Numbered from the stretch's first letter, positions 15,189 through 23,944 are shown. The stretch is DNA of 45,947 nucleotides from Thermoanaerobaculum sp. (GCA_021154885.1 JAJKHS010000036.1:1-45947); one strand, 5' to 3'. Made by a program: numbers and translations. The notes: generated by a model not told the origin, from the letters alone.

Positions 15189-17737
15189 GGCGGAGAGCTC
15201 TCGTCCGCTCGCTTTTCCCACGCTCGGGTCCGCGACTGCCGGAGCCGTACGAGGAACGCCTCCAGGGCCGGCAGCACCAGGACGGTGGCCAGCAGACAGG
15301 CGGAGAGCCCCAGGGCAACGAGAATGCCGGCGTGGCGCAGCCCCGGCACTCGTGAGCCGGCGAGGCTGCCGAATCCGATCACCGTCGTCAGCGTCGCCAG
15401 GGTGAGCCCCAGGCCGATGTCCGTGGCCACCCCCTTGAGCCCCCGCTCCGGATGCAGGCGCCGCCAGTGCACGGCGTTCGCCCCCAGGGTCGTGCCGGTG
15501 CCCAGGAGCAGGGGGACGGTGAAGGCACACAGCAGGTCCAGGGGCAGGCCCAGGGCGCCCCAGAGCCCGAACGTCCAGAGGCACCCCAGGGTCAGGGGGA
15601 GGGCCGCGAGCAGGGCGTCCCGCACCCGTCCGTGAAAGGAGAAGAGCACCACCGCGCCGACGAGGATCAGGGCCAGGCCGCTCGACCGCGCGAGGTCCGA
15701 CAGGGCGATGTCCCGCAGCTCCGCCCCGACCCAGGAGATGGAGGCCAGGGCGATGTCGCCGCGACGACCGGGAGCGAGGCGCGCGAGATCCCGGGACAGG
15801 GCTGCCGGATCGACCCTGGCCCCTGTTCCGAGGGGGAGCCGCACGTGTACGGCGACCACGGCTCCCGCAGGAGTCAGCCGCACCAGCTCCGACATCCAGC
15901 GCGGCCACTGGGCGGTGGACGGCGCGCCCGGGTCCTCCCCCCGGCCCAGGGCCCGCAGGTTGGCCAGGGCGGCGGCGAAGGGCTCAAGCTTGAAGCCCGC
16001 CGCGGTCAACTCGCGCTGGAAGTCGTCCGCCGCCCGCTCCAGGGGGAGCCCGCGCAGCTCCGCCAGGCGCTGCCGGAGCCGGCCCCCCAGCACCAGCCAG
16101 TCCGCGGGAGAGGTGATCTCCGCCCGCGGTCCCAGCCGCGCCGCCAGGACCTGCCGCGCCGCCGCGGCCCGGTCCAGGGCACTTCCCAGGTCGCGCCCGC
16201 GCAGCACCACGGAGAAGGTGTCGAGCCCGAGGGAGAACTTCTCCACCAGCAGCCGCTCGGCCGCCGCCGATGGGGCATCGGCCGGCCGCAGGGCCCGCAG
16301 GTCGGTCGACAGCTCCAGGCGCGAGATCCCCCAGGCGGCCAGCGCCGTGACCAGGACCGTCAAGGCCAGGCAGGCGCGCCACCGGCGGGCGGACAGCCCG
16401 GCGATGCCGCTGAGCACCGGCTGGCCGAACCGGGGCCACAGCCGCAGCGGGCGGAAGCGGGCGGAGCCGAGAGGGAAGCCCGCGAGCAGAGCGGCGCACA
16501 GGGTGGCGGTCGCGATCAGCGTCGCGATCACGCCCACGGACAGCACCTGCCCCAGCTCCCGCAGCAGCCGGAAATGGGCCACGCTCAACGCGGCGAGGCC
16601 CGCCGCCGTGGTGATGGCCGTGGTGGCGATCCCCGGCCCGGTCTCCCGAAAGGCCGCGGCCAGCGCCGGGGCGACCCCTTCGCCGCGCAGCCGCCGCTCC
16701 CGGAACCGGGACGAGCCGAGGATGCCGTAGTCGACCCCCATCCCCAGGAGGGCGGCGGTGAAGCCCACCCCCACCACGCTGATGCTGCCGAGCTCCAGCG
16801 AGGCCCCGGCCACCATCCAGACCGTTCCCGCGGTCACGGCCGCGAGGATGGCCGCGGGCAGGAAGAGCCCCTCGAAGCCGAGGACCATCACCAGGGCCAG
16901 CCCCACGACGGTGCCCGACGCCGTCTTCTCGAGATCGGCGCGGAAGATGGCCTCGTCCTGGGCGGCGTAGATCGGCCCCCCCACGGCCTGGAAGTCGAGG
17001 GGCACACCCGCCGACTTGCGCACCGCGCCGTAGGCCCCCTGGAGCGCGGCGAGGAGGGCCCTCCCCCCCTCGGGGTCCACCTCGGCCCGCGCCGGCGTGA
17101 GGATCACCAGGGCCGCCTCCCCGTCCGGGGAGATGAAGGCGCCGCTCAGGGGATCGATGGGCAGCGACGCCGCGGCGGCCGCCAGCAGACCCTCCGAGAG
17201 CCCCAGGGGATCGGCGGCGTAGAGCGGCGCGGCGATGGCGCCCGTCGGGCTGCGCAGAGCCTGCCGCATCTGAGCCACCCGAGCGTGGATCGCCTGCGGC
17301 TGCAGCCGGCGGGCCAGATCCTCCCGCCAGCCCGGCGTGTGGACGAGGAGCGGCATACGGGGGGCGACGTGGGTGAAGAAGAAACGCTCGTCCTCCTCGG
17401 TGAGGCCGGAGCGCGCGTCGGCCACCAGGGGGCTCTCCCGCATGCGGTCGGCCAGCTCGCCGGCGGCGTTGACCAGGGTCTCCGCATCAGCTCGTTGCCC
17501 GTTGGGGGCCCGCACCAGGACGAAGACCTTCTCGAATCCACCGAACGTGCGCAGGAACGTGCGGTAGCCCTCCGACGCCGGCGCCCCCTCCGGCAGCAGG
17601 GCCTCGAGCCGGGTCTCGATGCGGAAGCGGGAGGCCGGGACGACGGACGCCAGGGTCAGGAGGAAAGCGATCGCCAGCACGAGCCGGGGCCGGCGGGCGA
17701 TGAATGCGGCGAGGGCGGATGAGAAGCGGGACAGCAT
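15185..17737 (-). CDS. MMPL/RND-superfamily lipid exporter
   Basis: An 850-residue polytopic protein with the MMPL layout: one helix near the N-terminus (PRLVLAIAFLLTLASVVPAS), a periplasmic domain, five helices beginning at VVGLALVMVLGFEGLFLPAA and including the family block GVGFTAALLGMGVDYGILGS (the G-x-x-x-D-Y motif of RND proton relay), then the same arrangement again (ACLALTVLVTALAAWGISRL, LILVGAVVLFSFHGRVRDAL, GLTLATLTTVIGFGSLAGSR). It corresponds to the exporter of aryl polyene and similar lipid clusters. The start at 17737 is 23 bases after the ketoreductase stop. It probably moves the acyl product across the inner membrane. Confidence 0.85.
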   Translation of the reverse strand: MLSRFSSALAAFIARRPRLVLAIAFLLTLASVVPASRFRIETRLEALLPEGAPASEGYRTFLRTFGGFEKVFVLVRAPNGQRADAETLVNAAGELADRMRESPLVADARSGLTEEDERFFFTHVAPRMPLLVHTPGWREDLARRLQPQAIHARVAQMRQALRSPTGAIAAPLYAADPLGLSEGLLAAAAASLPIDPLSGAFISPDGEAALVILTPARAEVDPEGGRALLAALQGAYGAVRKSAGVPLDFQAVGGPIYAAQDEAIFRADLEKTASGTVVGLALVMVLGFEGLFLPAAILAAVTAGTVWMVAGASLELGSISVVGVGFTAALLGMGVDYGILGSSRFRERRLRGEGVAPALAAAFRETGPGIATTAITTAAGLAALSVAHFRLLRELGQVLSVGVIATLIATATLCAALLAGFPLGSARFRPLRLWPRFGQPVLSGIAGLSARRWRACLALTVLVTALAAWGISRLELSTDLRALRPADAPSAAAERLLVEKFSLGLDTFSVVLRGRDLGSALDRAAAARQVLAARLGPRAEITSPADWLVLGGRLRQRLAELRGLPLERAADDFQRELTAAGFKLEPFAAALANLRALGRGEDPGAPSTAQWPRWMSELVRLTPAGAVVAVHVRLPLGTGARVDPAALSRDLARLAPGRRGDIALASISWVGAELRDIALSDLARSSGLALILVGAVVLFSFHGRVRDALLAALPLTLGCLWTFGLWGALGLPLDLLCAFTVPLLLGTGTTLGANAVHWRRLHPERGLKGVATDIGLGLTLATLTTVIGFGSLAGSRVPGLRHAGILVALGLSACLLATVLVLPALEAFLVRLRQSRTRAWEKRADESSPP

Positions 17738-17760
17738 GGCTCGCCTACGGGGACGCCGGC

Positions 17761-18480
17761 TCAGGCGGAGGCTCCGGCGTCCACCACCAGGGATTGGCCG
17801 GTAATGCCCGCGGCGCGGTCCGAAAGCAGGAACAGCACGGCCTGGGCCACGTCTTCCGGCTGCACGCCGCGCGCCAGGCACTCGCCAGCGCGGAGGTGGG
17901 CGACGGCCGCCGCGGGCAGGCCGGCGGTCAGATCGGTGGCCACGAAGCCGGGCACCACGGCGTTGACCCGCACGCCCCGCCTGCCCGCCTCGCGGGCGAG
18001 CGAGCGGGTGAGCCCCAGAATGCCGGCCTTGGCCGCGGCATAGGCCCCCTGGCCGGCCACGCCGTGGAGGGCGGAAAGGGAGGAGACGTTGACGATCGAC
18101 CCCCGCCGCCGCACCATCAGCCCCCGCAGCACGGCCCGGCTGCAGCGGAAGAGCCCCCCCAGGTTGGCGTCCACCACCGCGTCCCAGTCCTCGTCCGAGG
18201 TCAGGGCCAGGAGCGACTCGCGGCGCAGACCGGCATTGTTGACCAGGCCGTCGAGGGGGCCGAGGGCGGCCTCCACCTCGGCCACCAGGTCGTCCGCGCG
18301 GGTGCGGTCGCGCAGCTCGAAAGGGAAGGCGCGGGCGCCGGTGGCCGCCTCCACCTCGCGGGCCGCGGCCTCGTTCGTGCTGAAGGTGAAGGCCACGCGA
18401 GCCCCGGGCTCGGCGGCGAGGGCCGCGACGATCGCCCGTCCCAGCCCGCGGCTGCCGCCGGTTACGAGGACCGGGCCCAA
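17761..18480 (-). CDS. 3-oxoacyl-ACP reductase, FabG-like SDR
   Basis: The 239-residue short-chain dehydrogenase has the cofactor motif TGGSRGLG at residues 7-14, NNAG near 84-87, and the catalytic Ser, Tyr and Lys in SSLSALHGVAGQGAYAAAKAG. The C-terminal VVDAGASA is normal for FabG. It starts at TTG 18480 with GGAG 8 bases upstream and overlaps the end of the glycosyltransferase gene by 19 bases. It would reduce the beta-keto group after each condensation by the neighbouring ketosynthase, like ApeQ in aryl polyene synthesis. Confidence 0.9.
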   Translation of the reverse strand: MGPVLVTGGSRGLGRAIVAALAAEPGARVAFTFSTNEAAAREVEAATGARAFPFELRDRTRADDLVAEVEAALGPLDGLVNNAGLRRESLLALTSDEDWDAVVDANLGGLFRCSRAVLRGLMVRRRGSIVNVSSLSALHGVAGQGAYAAAKAGILGLTRSLAREAGRRGVRVNAVVPGFVATDLTAGLPAAAVAHLRAGECLARGVQPEDVAQAVLFLLSDRAAGITGQSLVVDAGASA

Positions 18481-19172
18481 CCCAGCATCTCCAGGCGGGC
18501 GCGGGCGACCGCGCCGGCGATCCGCAGGCTGTCGAGCAGCGGCCGGTAGTGGCTCGTCGTCCGCCCGTCGGCGAAGCCCAGGTGCACGGGCACCGTCACC
18601 ACCTTGAAACCGCGCCGGGCGGCCCGCACCACCACGGCGCTCTCGGCCTCGAAGCGGGCCTCGGGAAAGCCCACTGTCTGGATGAGCCGGCGGGAGTAGA
18701 AGCGGAACCCGGTCTGGATGTCGGCGAGGGGCTGCCCGGCAAAGAAGGAGATGGCCTTGGAGGACAGCCGGTTGCTCGCCCGCCGCACGCCGCTCATCTT
18801 GCCGAAGAGGTGGTCGCGGATGCCCAGCACCAGATCACCCCCGGTCTCTTCGGCGGCCTGGAGGAGCCTGGGGATCTCCTCCGGCAGGTGCTGGCCGTCG
18901 GCGTCGAGGGTGATGACCGCGTCCACGGCGTCGAAGCCGCCGCGGCCGAACAGGTCGGCGAAGGCGGCGGCGAGGGCCGCCCCCTTGCCGCGGTTGCGGG
19001 TAAAGGAGATCACCCGCGCCCCGGCCCGCCGCGCCTCCTCGGCCGTGGCGTCCGTGGAGCCGTCGTCCACCACCAACACCTCGGGGATCAGGCGCAGGGT
19101 GCCGCGCACGACCTCTCCCACGGACGGCGCGGCCTGATAGGCCGGGATCACGGCGGCGATCCGCAGGCTCAA
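18462..19172 (-). CDS. GT2 family glycosyltransferase (dolichyl-P-mannose synthase-like)
   Basis: A 236-residue GT-A fold enzyme: VIPAYQAAPSVGEVV at the N-terminus, VVDDGSTDAT for nucleotide binding, and DADGQHLPEEIP with the metal-binding D-x-D near residues 92-103, then GIRDHLFGKMSGVRRASN. There is no membrane segment. This subtype usually transfers a hexose to a lipid phosphate or lipid acceptor. The start is TTG 19172 with GGAG 5 bases upstream. It stands between the KS-like gene and the ketoreductase in the same operon, which fits the GT2 half of ApeJ. Confidence 0.85.
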   Translation of the reverse strand: MSLRIAAVIPAYQAAPSVGEVVRGTLRLIPEVLVVDDGSTDATAEEARRAGARVISFTRNRGKGAALAAAFADLFGRGGFDAVDAVITLDADGQHLPEEIPRLLQAAEETGGDLVLGIRDHLFGKMSGVRRASNRLSSKAISFFAGQPLADIQTGFRFYSRRLIQTVGFPEARFEAESAVVVRAARRGFKVVTVPVHLGFADGRTTSHYRPLLDSLRIAGAVARARLEMLGWARSS

Positions 19173-19246
19173 AGCGACTCCTTCTCCAGAAGATGCAGTT
19201 TTCCGGGGCGCACGCCTCCGGGTGGCGGGATTCTAGCCGACTTCTC

Positions 19247-20677
19247 TCATGGCTTGCCCAGCACCACCCACGCCCCCGCCCCACCCGCCGCGAGGCTGGT
19301 GGCGAGGACGACGGAGGGAGGCTCGGAACGCCCCCTCCCAAGACCCTCATCACCCCGGCCCTCTTCTCCCGCCCCCTCCCCACCCCCCTCCCCGGGAGAA
19401 GAGGGGGAAAGGCAAGAAACCTCCAGCCGGGTTCCCCTCTCCCGGGGAGGGGGGTGGGAGGGGGCGGGAGAGGGGACAGGGGTGAGGGCCTCCGGGTGGG
19501 GGCGATCAGCGCCTTTGGGCTCCCGAGGCGAGCCGCCGAGGGGACCGAGGGGAATGACACCAAGCTCCGGATCGGGCTCCCCGAAGCCGGGGGTGGGCCC
19601 CATTGGCGCGCCGGCGGCGGCCAGCACGGCCGCGGCGAGGAGGCCGCCGCCGTACTCCCCCGTCACCGCCTTGGGCGCGGCCACGGGCGGCAGGGGCGTC
19701 CCCTCCCAAACCGCACGGAGGACCTCCGCCTCCAGCCGGTCTCCGTCCCGGGCGCCCGAGGCGCCGGAGACGACGAGGTCCACGTCCGAGGGCCTGAGAC
19801 CGGCGCGCTCCAGGGTGCGCCGCAGGCTCCGGGCCAGGGACCGGTGCCCCCGCCCCCAGCCCGACGGCGGCGCCGTGGGATCGAAGCCGCTCCCCCAGGC
19901 GAGGAGGTTTGCCAGGGCTCGGCCGCCTCGGGCGGCGAGGCCCGATTGACTTTCAAGGACCACCACGGCCGCTCCCTCCCCGGCCAGGAAACCGCTGCGC
20001 CGCCGGTCGAAGGGACGCGCGACCTCCTCGCGGGTCAAGGCGCCGAAGCGGTCGAGGATGGCGTGGAGCAGCGGGATCATCTCGTCCACGGCGCCCGCCA
20101 GCACCCGCCGGGCCCGGCCGGCGCGCCCGGAGGCAATTTCGCGGGCACCCAGGCCCAGAGCCAGGAGCGGCCCGGCCTCGCGCTGGCACACCGTAACGCT
20201 CGATCCGCGCGCCTTCAGAGCGATGGCGATCTGCGCCGCCGGGGCGTTGGCCACGCTCTCCATGAACAGGGACGGGGACGCGGACTCGGGCCCCTCCAGG
20301 AGGATCTGCTTCAGCAGCACCTCCGTGTGGGTGGAGGGGCCGAAGGCGGTCGCGATCACCACGGCCGCTTCCTCGACCTCGGCGCTGGTCAGGCCCGCGC
20401 AGCGCAGGGCCATGCGCGAGGCCGCCACCGCGAGCTTCGAAGGCGGGCTCATGCGGCGGGACTCAGCCGGAGCCAGCCAGCCGGTGAGCTGGCCCGGAGG
20501 CACCAGGCAGGCGCGGCGCGCGCTACAGGGGAGGTGATAGCCGGCCGAGCGGTCGACGTCAGAGGTGAGGGGAGCGCCCGCGGCCAGGGCCTGGGCCAGG
20601 CGGTCGGAGCCGCTCCCCCAGCCCCCCAGAGTGCCCAGGCCGGTGACGACGATCGGCTCGCCCGAGCGGCTGCTCAA
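19247..20677 (-). CDS. Ketosynthase-like protein lacking all catalytic residues
   Basis: A 476-residue FabF-fold protein (EPIVVTGLGTLGGWGSG at the start, AGEGAAVVVLE in the middle, SVVLATSLAAGGAGAW at the end). The catalytic triad is gone: the active-site Cys position reads Glu in SVTVCQREAG, the first His position reads Gly in VVSGASGA, and the second His position reads Glu in KAVTGEYGGG. It is therefore probably a chain-length-factor-like partner of the active ketosynthase encoded just upstream, as ApeC-type proteins are thought to be. A C-terminal stretch of about 50 residues (roughly 394-446) comes from an in-frame palindromic repeat and interrupts the fold before its last strand. Start TTG 20677 overlaps the upstream stop; GTG 20692 is an alternative. 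Confidence 0.85.
   Translation of the reverse strand: MSSRSGEPIVVTGLGTLGGWGSGSDRLAQALAAGAPLTSDVDRSAGYHLPCSARRACLVPPGQLTGWLAPAESRRMSPPSKLAVAASRMALRCAGLTSAEVEEAAVVIATAFGPSTHTEVLLKQILLEGPESASPSLFMESVANAPAAQIAIALKARGSSVTVCQREAGPLLALGLGAREIASGRAGRARRVLAGAVDEMIPLLHAILDRFGALTREEVARPFDRRRSGFLAGEGAAVVVLESQSGLAARGGRALANLLAWGSGFDPTAPPSGWGRGHRSLARSLRRTLERAGLRPSDVDLVVSGASGARDGDRLEAEVLRAVWEGTPLPPVAAPKAVTGEYGGGLLAAAVLAAAGAPMGPTPGFGEPDPELGVIPLGPLGGSPREPKGADRPHPEALTPVPSPAPSHPPPRERGTRLEVSCLSPSSPGEGGGEGAGEEGRGDEGLGRGRSEPPSVVLATSLAAGGAGAWVVLGKP
19344..19490 (-). repeat. GC-rich palindrome inserted in frame in the KS-like gene
   Basis: The left arm (about 19344-19398) and right arm (about 19438-19490) are near-perfect inverted repeats made of runs of C and G with the core CCCCTCCCCGGGAGA. 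The sequence type (CCCTCACCCC...CTCTCCC...GGGAG) belongs to a class of extragenic palindromes often seen between genes. Here it is translated as a Pro/Gly/Glu/Arg-rich, low-complexity segment (for example LTPVPSPAPSHPPPRERG) and the frame stays open, with the conserved ketosynthase C-terminus following it. Confidence 0.75.
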
Positions 20678-21948
20678 GCCTGGCCCGTCCACCGCGAGAA
20701 GACGAGCGCGGCATTGGACCCACCGAACGCGAGGCTGGTGGAGACCGCCGTCCGCGCGCCGGGCAGGCGGAGGGGCTCGTCGAGGACCAGCGAGACCGGC
20801 AGCTCCGGGTCCGCCTCCCCATCCCTGCGCACCGGGTGCAGCTCGCCGTGATGAAGGCACAGCACCGTCGCCACCGCCTCGATCGCGCCGGAGCAGCCCA
20901 GGAGATGGCCGATCAGCGCCTTGGTGGCCACCAGCGGCAGCTCCCCGGCCCGGTTGCCGAAGACGCGCTGCAGCGCCTGCCACTCGGCGGCGTCGTTGAG
21001 CGGCGTGCCCGTGCCGTGGACGTTGACGAAGTCCACGACCTCTGGCGCGACACCCGCGTCCGCCAGCGCCGCCGCGACGGCCGCCGCCGCGCCCGCGCCG
21101 GTCGGGTCCGGCGCCGTCATGTGGTGGGCGTCGCAGGAGGAGCCGGCGCCGGCGAGCACCGCCAGCGGCTCGGCTCCCCGCGCCAAGGCCCGCGCCAAAG
21201 GCTCCAGCACCAGGACGGCCGCTCCCTCGCCGAACGACATGCCGGCGCGGCCGGCCCGGAACGGCCGGCAGGGGACCTCGTCCACCGAGCGCAAAGCGTT
21301 GAACCCCGCATAGGTGAGCTGGCACAGGGAGTCGGAGCCGCCCGCGATGGCCACCTCCACCTCCCCCGAGCGCACCGCCTCCAGGGCCGCGCCGAGGGCC
21401 AGCGCCCCGGAGGCGCACGCCGAGGAGAAGGTCACCACCGGCCCGGTCACCCCAAGCTGACGGGCCACGGCGTCGCCGGGGGCGTTCACCTGTTGAGAGA
21501 CCAGAGAGGAGAGGCGCGCCCGCCGCGGCTCGCGCAGGAAGTCGGCGAAGAAGAGCTCGCTCTCATATATGCCGCCCGTGCTGGAGCCGAAGTAGACCCC
21601 CACCTCCAGGTCTTCATCCCTGCTGTCCCTGAAGTCCCTGTCGTCCCTGAAGTCCTTCGCCAGCCCCGCCTGCCCCAGAGCCTCCACAGCCGCAAAGAGG
21701 GCAAAGCGATCCGCGATCGACAGCCGGCGCCCGCCCGGCCCCACGCCGGCGAGGGCCTCCGCCTCGGGCGCCTCGGCAGCCAGGTGAGTGCGGTGCCGGG
21801 AATGGTCAAAGCGGTGGAAGGGGCCGATCCCCGGCCGGCCGGACCGCAGCCCGTCCCACAGGGCGGCGGCGCCCCAGCCCAGGCCACAGACGGCACCGAC
21901 CCCGGTGACGGCCACCCGCCGCCCCTCTCCCGGGTCCTCTCGCTGCAT
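20674..21948 (-). CDS. Active FabF-like 3-oxoacyl-ACP synthase
   Basis: The 424-residue ketosynthase keeps the full triad: Cys178 in FSSACASGALAL, His in VHGTGTPLND, and His in KALIGHLLGCSGA, with the C-terminal TSLAFGGSNAALVF. It condenses malonyl-ACP with the growing chain. Start at ATG 21948 with GGGAG 5 bases upstream; stop shared as TTGA with the next gene. Residues 98-111 (KDFRDDRDFRDSRD) are an insertion made of 9-bp repeat units, each coding three residues, placed between the AGLA helix and the VGVYFGSSTGG strand, a surface position. It is the second gene of the operon after the acyl carrier protein. Confidence 0.9.
   Translation of the reverse strand: MQREDPGEGRRVAVTGVGAVCGLGWGAAALWDGLRSGRPGIGPFHRFDHSRHRTHLAAEAPEAEALAGVGPGGRRLSIADRFALFAAVEALGQAGLAKDFRDDRDFRDSRDEDLEVGVYFGSSTGGIYESELFFADFLREPRRARLSSLVSQQVNAPGDAVARQLGVTGPVVTFSSACASGALALGAALEAVRSGEVEVAIAGGSDSLCQLTYAGFNALRSVDEVPCRPFRAGRAGMSFGEGAAVLVLEPLARALARGAEPLAVLAGAGSSCDAHHMTAPDPTGAGAAAAVAAALADAGVAPEVVDFVNVHGTGTPLNDAAEWQALQRVFGNRAGELPLVATKALIGHLLGCSGAIEAVATVLCLHHGELHPVRRDGEADPELPVSLVLDEPLRLPGARTAVSTSLAFGGSNAALVFSRWTGQA
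21616..21657 (-). repeat. In-frame 9-bp repeat units inside the ketosynthase gene
   Basis: On the coding strand the units read GGACTTCAG GGACGACAG GGACTTCAG GGACAGCAG GGATGAA. They are the same GGGAC-NN-CA 9-mers that build the intergenic elements at 5180-5299 and 7386-7570. Because a unit is three codons long it adds Asp/Phe/Arg or Asp/Asp/Arg triplets without shifting the frame. The inverted half and terminal repeats of the complete elements are absent. Confidence 0.75.
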
Positions 21949-21979
21949 GGGAGCTCCCAGAGGTGCCACCTCTCGGGTC

Positions 21980-22240
21980 TTACGTCCGGCCCTCGATGAA
22001 CTCGGAGAGCGTGGAGACCGAGGAGAAGACCTCCCGGCCGATCTCCTGGCTCTTGATCTTGATGCCGAACTCCTTCTCGAGCGCCACCACCAGCTCCAGG
22101 GCATCGACCGAATCCAGGCCCAGCCCCTCGCCGAACAGCGGCGCCTCGTCCTCGATCATCTCCGGCCTCATCCCCTCCAGGTTGAGGCTCTCGACGATCA
22201 GACGCTTGATGCGGTCCGAGGTGGTGGCGACTTCCGACAT
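21980..22240 (-). CDS. Acyl carrier protein
   Basis: An 86-residue ACP with the phosphopantetheine site Ser in GLGLDSVDALELVVALEKEF (about residues 40-60) and acidic flanking helices. The ATG at 22240 follows AGAGG by 8 bases; the frame is open further upstream but without a better start. It is the first gene of the leftward operon and is read from the promoter at 22320-22348. It would hold the primer supplied by the AMP ligase across the divergent promoter region and the chain built by the two ketosynthase-fold proteins. Confidence 0.9.
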   Translation of the reverse strand: MSEVATTSDRIKRLIVESLNLEGMRPEMIEDEAPLFGEGLGLDSVDALELVVALEKEFGIKIKSQEIGREVFSSVSTLSEFIEGRT

Positions 22241-22319
22241 TCTGCAAACCTCTGATGTCCGGCGGGCTTCAGTCCACCGTGCGGTCATCTCCGCAGGCTC
22301 TTTATGCACCGGTTCCTCC

Positions 22320-22348
22320 ATGCTAGCAGTGCGACGAGGGGCTGGCAA
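22320..22348 (-). promoter_or_regulatory. Candidate promoter of the ACP-KS-exporter operon
   Basis: On the reverse strand, TTGCCA (22343-22348) and TAGCAT (22320-22325) are separated by exactly 17 bases, close to the sigma-70 consensus. It gives a leader of about 75 bases before the ACP start. It lies in the 225-base gap between the two divergent operons, the expected place. Confidence 0.45.
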
Positions 22349-22465
22349 TCCCAACCCTTTCTTCATCAAGTCCTTACGGATGGACACTCCACTCTGCCGG
22401 ACCGTCCTCTAGTATGATCTCGGCCCCCTCCGGGGGAGCCATGGAGAGGAGCAGAGCTGCACGCC

Positions 22466-23944
22466 TTGACGCCCCAGGACCCCATACTCCACGCGTTCGA
22501 GCGCATCGTCCGCCGCGACCCGCTGGCGCCGCTCGTGGTCTCGCCCGAGCGACGGGCCACCGTGGAGGACGTGGACGCCCTGTCGCGGGCCGCCGGCGCC
22601 GTCCTCGCCGTCTGCAAGGGCCGTGCCTTTGTGCCCGGCACCGCCGTGGGCCTCGCCGCCGCCAACGGCCCGGGCTTCCTCGCCTCGGTGCTCGCCCTGC
22701 GCCGGGCCGGGTTCGCCGTCCTGCTGCTGGACGCCCGGACACCCGAGACCGAGGCCCTGCGCATCCTCGGCTCCCTCGGCGCCCCGGCTCTCCTCCGCTG
22801 CCCGGCCGGCTGGCCCGCCGGACCGGCGGACTGGACCCTCACCACGACAGCCCCGACCACCCCGGGAGACGGAGATCTGGGGATTGAGGGCTCCGGCTTC
22901 ATCAAGCTGACCTCGGGCTCGACCGGCACTCCCCGCGGCATCGCCACCCCCTCCGAGGCCCTGATGGCGGACGACGCCGCCCTCGCAGCCTCCATGGAGC
23001 TCGGGCCTGAGGACCGCCTGCTCGCCACCATCCCCCTCTCCCACTCCTATGGGCTCTCCAGCCTGGCCATGCCCGCCCTGGTCCGCGGCACCCGGCTCGT
23101 GATCCCCGAGGAGGGGAGCGTCTATGATCCGTTCGTCACCGCCGCGCGCCTGGGAGCGACCTTCTACCCCACCGTTCCCGCCTACGTGGACGCCCTGGTG
23201 CGCACCTCCGATCCGCCGCCCCGGCCAGACTGCCTGCGCCTGGTGATCACCGCCGGCGCTCCCCTCGCCGCCGCCACCTCGGCCCGCTTCCGCGAGCGGT
23301 TCGGCGTCCCCATCCACGTCTTCTACGGCTCCAGCGAGTGCGGCGGCATCTGCTACGACCGCGAAGGCGGCGCCGCCGAGCGGGGGACCGTGGGCTCCCC
23401 CCTCGAAGGAGTCAGCATCACTCTGGCGCCCATCGACCCCGAGAATGGCGAGGTGAACGGCGAGGGCGGCGAGGACGAAAGTGGGATCGGGATTGTCACG
23501 GTCGAGTCCCCCGCGGTCTCCCTCGGCTACCTCCCGAAGCCGGACGAGCGCCTCGGCGGCGGCCGGTTCCGGGCCGGCGACCTCGCCGCCTGGCGGGACG
23601 GCGAGCTGATGCTGCGGGGCCGGCTGGACGACGTGGTCAACATCAAGGGGAAGAAGGTCGACCCGCGGGAGGTCGAAGACGTCCTCGCCCAGCTCACGGG
23701 GGTCGACGAGGCCGCCGTGCTGGGGGTGTCCGCCGCCGGGCGCAACGGCGACGTGCTGCGGGCCGTGGTCGCCTGCCGGTCCGGCCGGCTCACCGCCGAG
23801 GACGTGGTGGCCTGGTGCCGCTCCCACCTCTCGGCCCACAAGGTGCCGCGCAGCGTCATCCTCGTCGCGGCCCTGCCGCGCAACGCCCGGGGGAAGCTGG
23901 ACCGCTCCGCCCTCCTCTCGCTGGGAATCGATTCCCGTGTCTGA
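22466..23944 (+). CDS. AMP-dependent acyl ligase
   Basis: The 492-residue adenylate-forming enzyme shows the P-loop-like A3 motif FIKLTSGSTGTPRGI (near residues 149-163), FYGSSECGG (A5, near 290-298), FRAGDLAAWRDGELMLRGRLDD (A7/A8, near 370-391) and the catalytic Lys in NARGKLDRSALL (A10, near 474-485). It activates a carboxylic acid, probably an aryl or short acyl primer, and loads it onto the ACP, like ApeH. It heads the rightward operon. Start at TTG 22466 is 15 bases after GAGAGGAG; a CTG at 22457, six bases from the AGGAG, is an unusual alternative. Its end overlaps the next gene by 8 bases. Confidence 0.85.
   Translation: MTPQDPILHAFERIVRRDPLAPLVVSPERRATVEDVDALSRAAGAVLAVCKGRAFVPGTAVGLAAANGPGFLASVLALRRAGFAVLLLDARTPETEALRILGSLGAPALLRCPAGWPAGPADWTLTTTAPTTPGDGDLGIEGSGFIKLTSGSTGTPRGIATPSEALMADDAALAASMELGPEDRLLATIPLSHSYGLSSLAMPALVRGTRLVIPEEGSVYDPFVTAARLGATFYPTVPAYVDALVRTSDPPPRPDCLRLVITAGAPLAAATSARFRERFGVPIHVFYGSSECGGICYDREGGAAERGTVGSPLEGVSITLAPIDPENGEVNGEGGEDESGIGIVTVESPAVSLGYLPKPDERLGGGRFRAGDLAAWRDGELMLRGRLDDVVNIKGKKVDPREVEDVLAQLTGVDEAAVLGVSAAGRNGDVLRAVVACRSGRLTAEDVVAWCRSHLSAHKVPRSVILVAALPRNARGKLDRSALLSLGIDSRV

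Noticed and set aside
20836-21999. Long plus-strand frame over the ketosynthase gene
   Set aside because: Composition (Arg, Gly, Ala, Gln, His) is typical of the complement of GC-rich coding DNA; the minus frame has all KS motifs.
22413-22418. TATGAT as -10 box for the AMP ligase operon
   Set aside because: Good -10 but no acceptable -35 at 16-18 bases; left out of the feature list.
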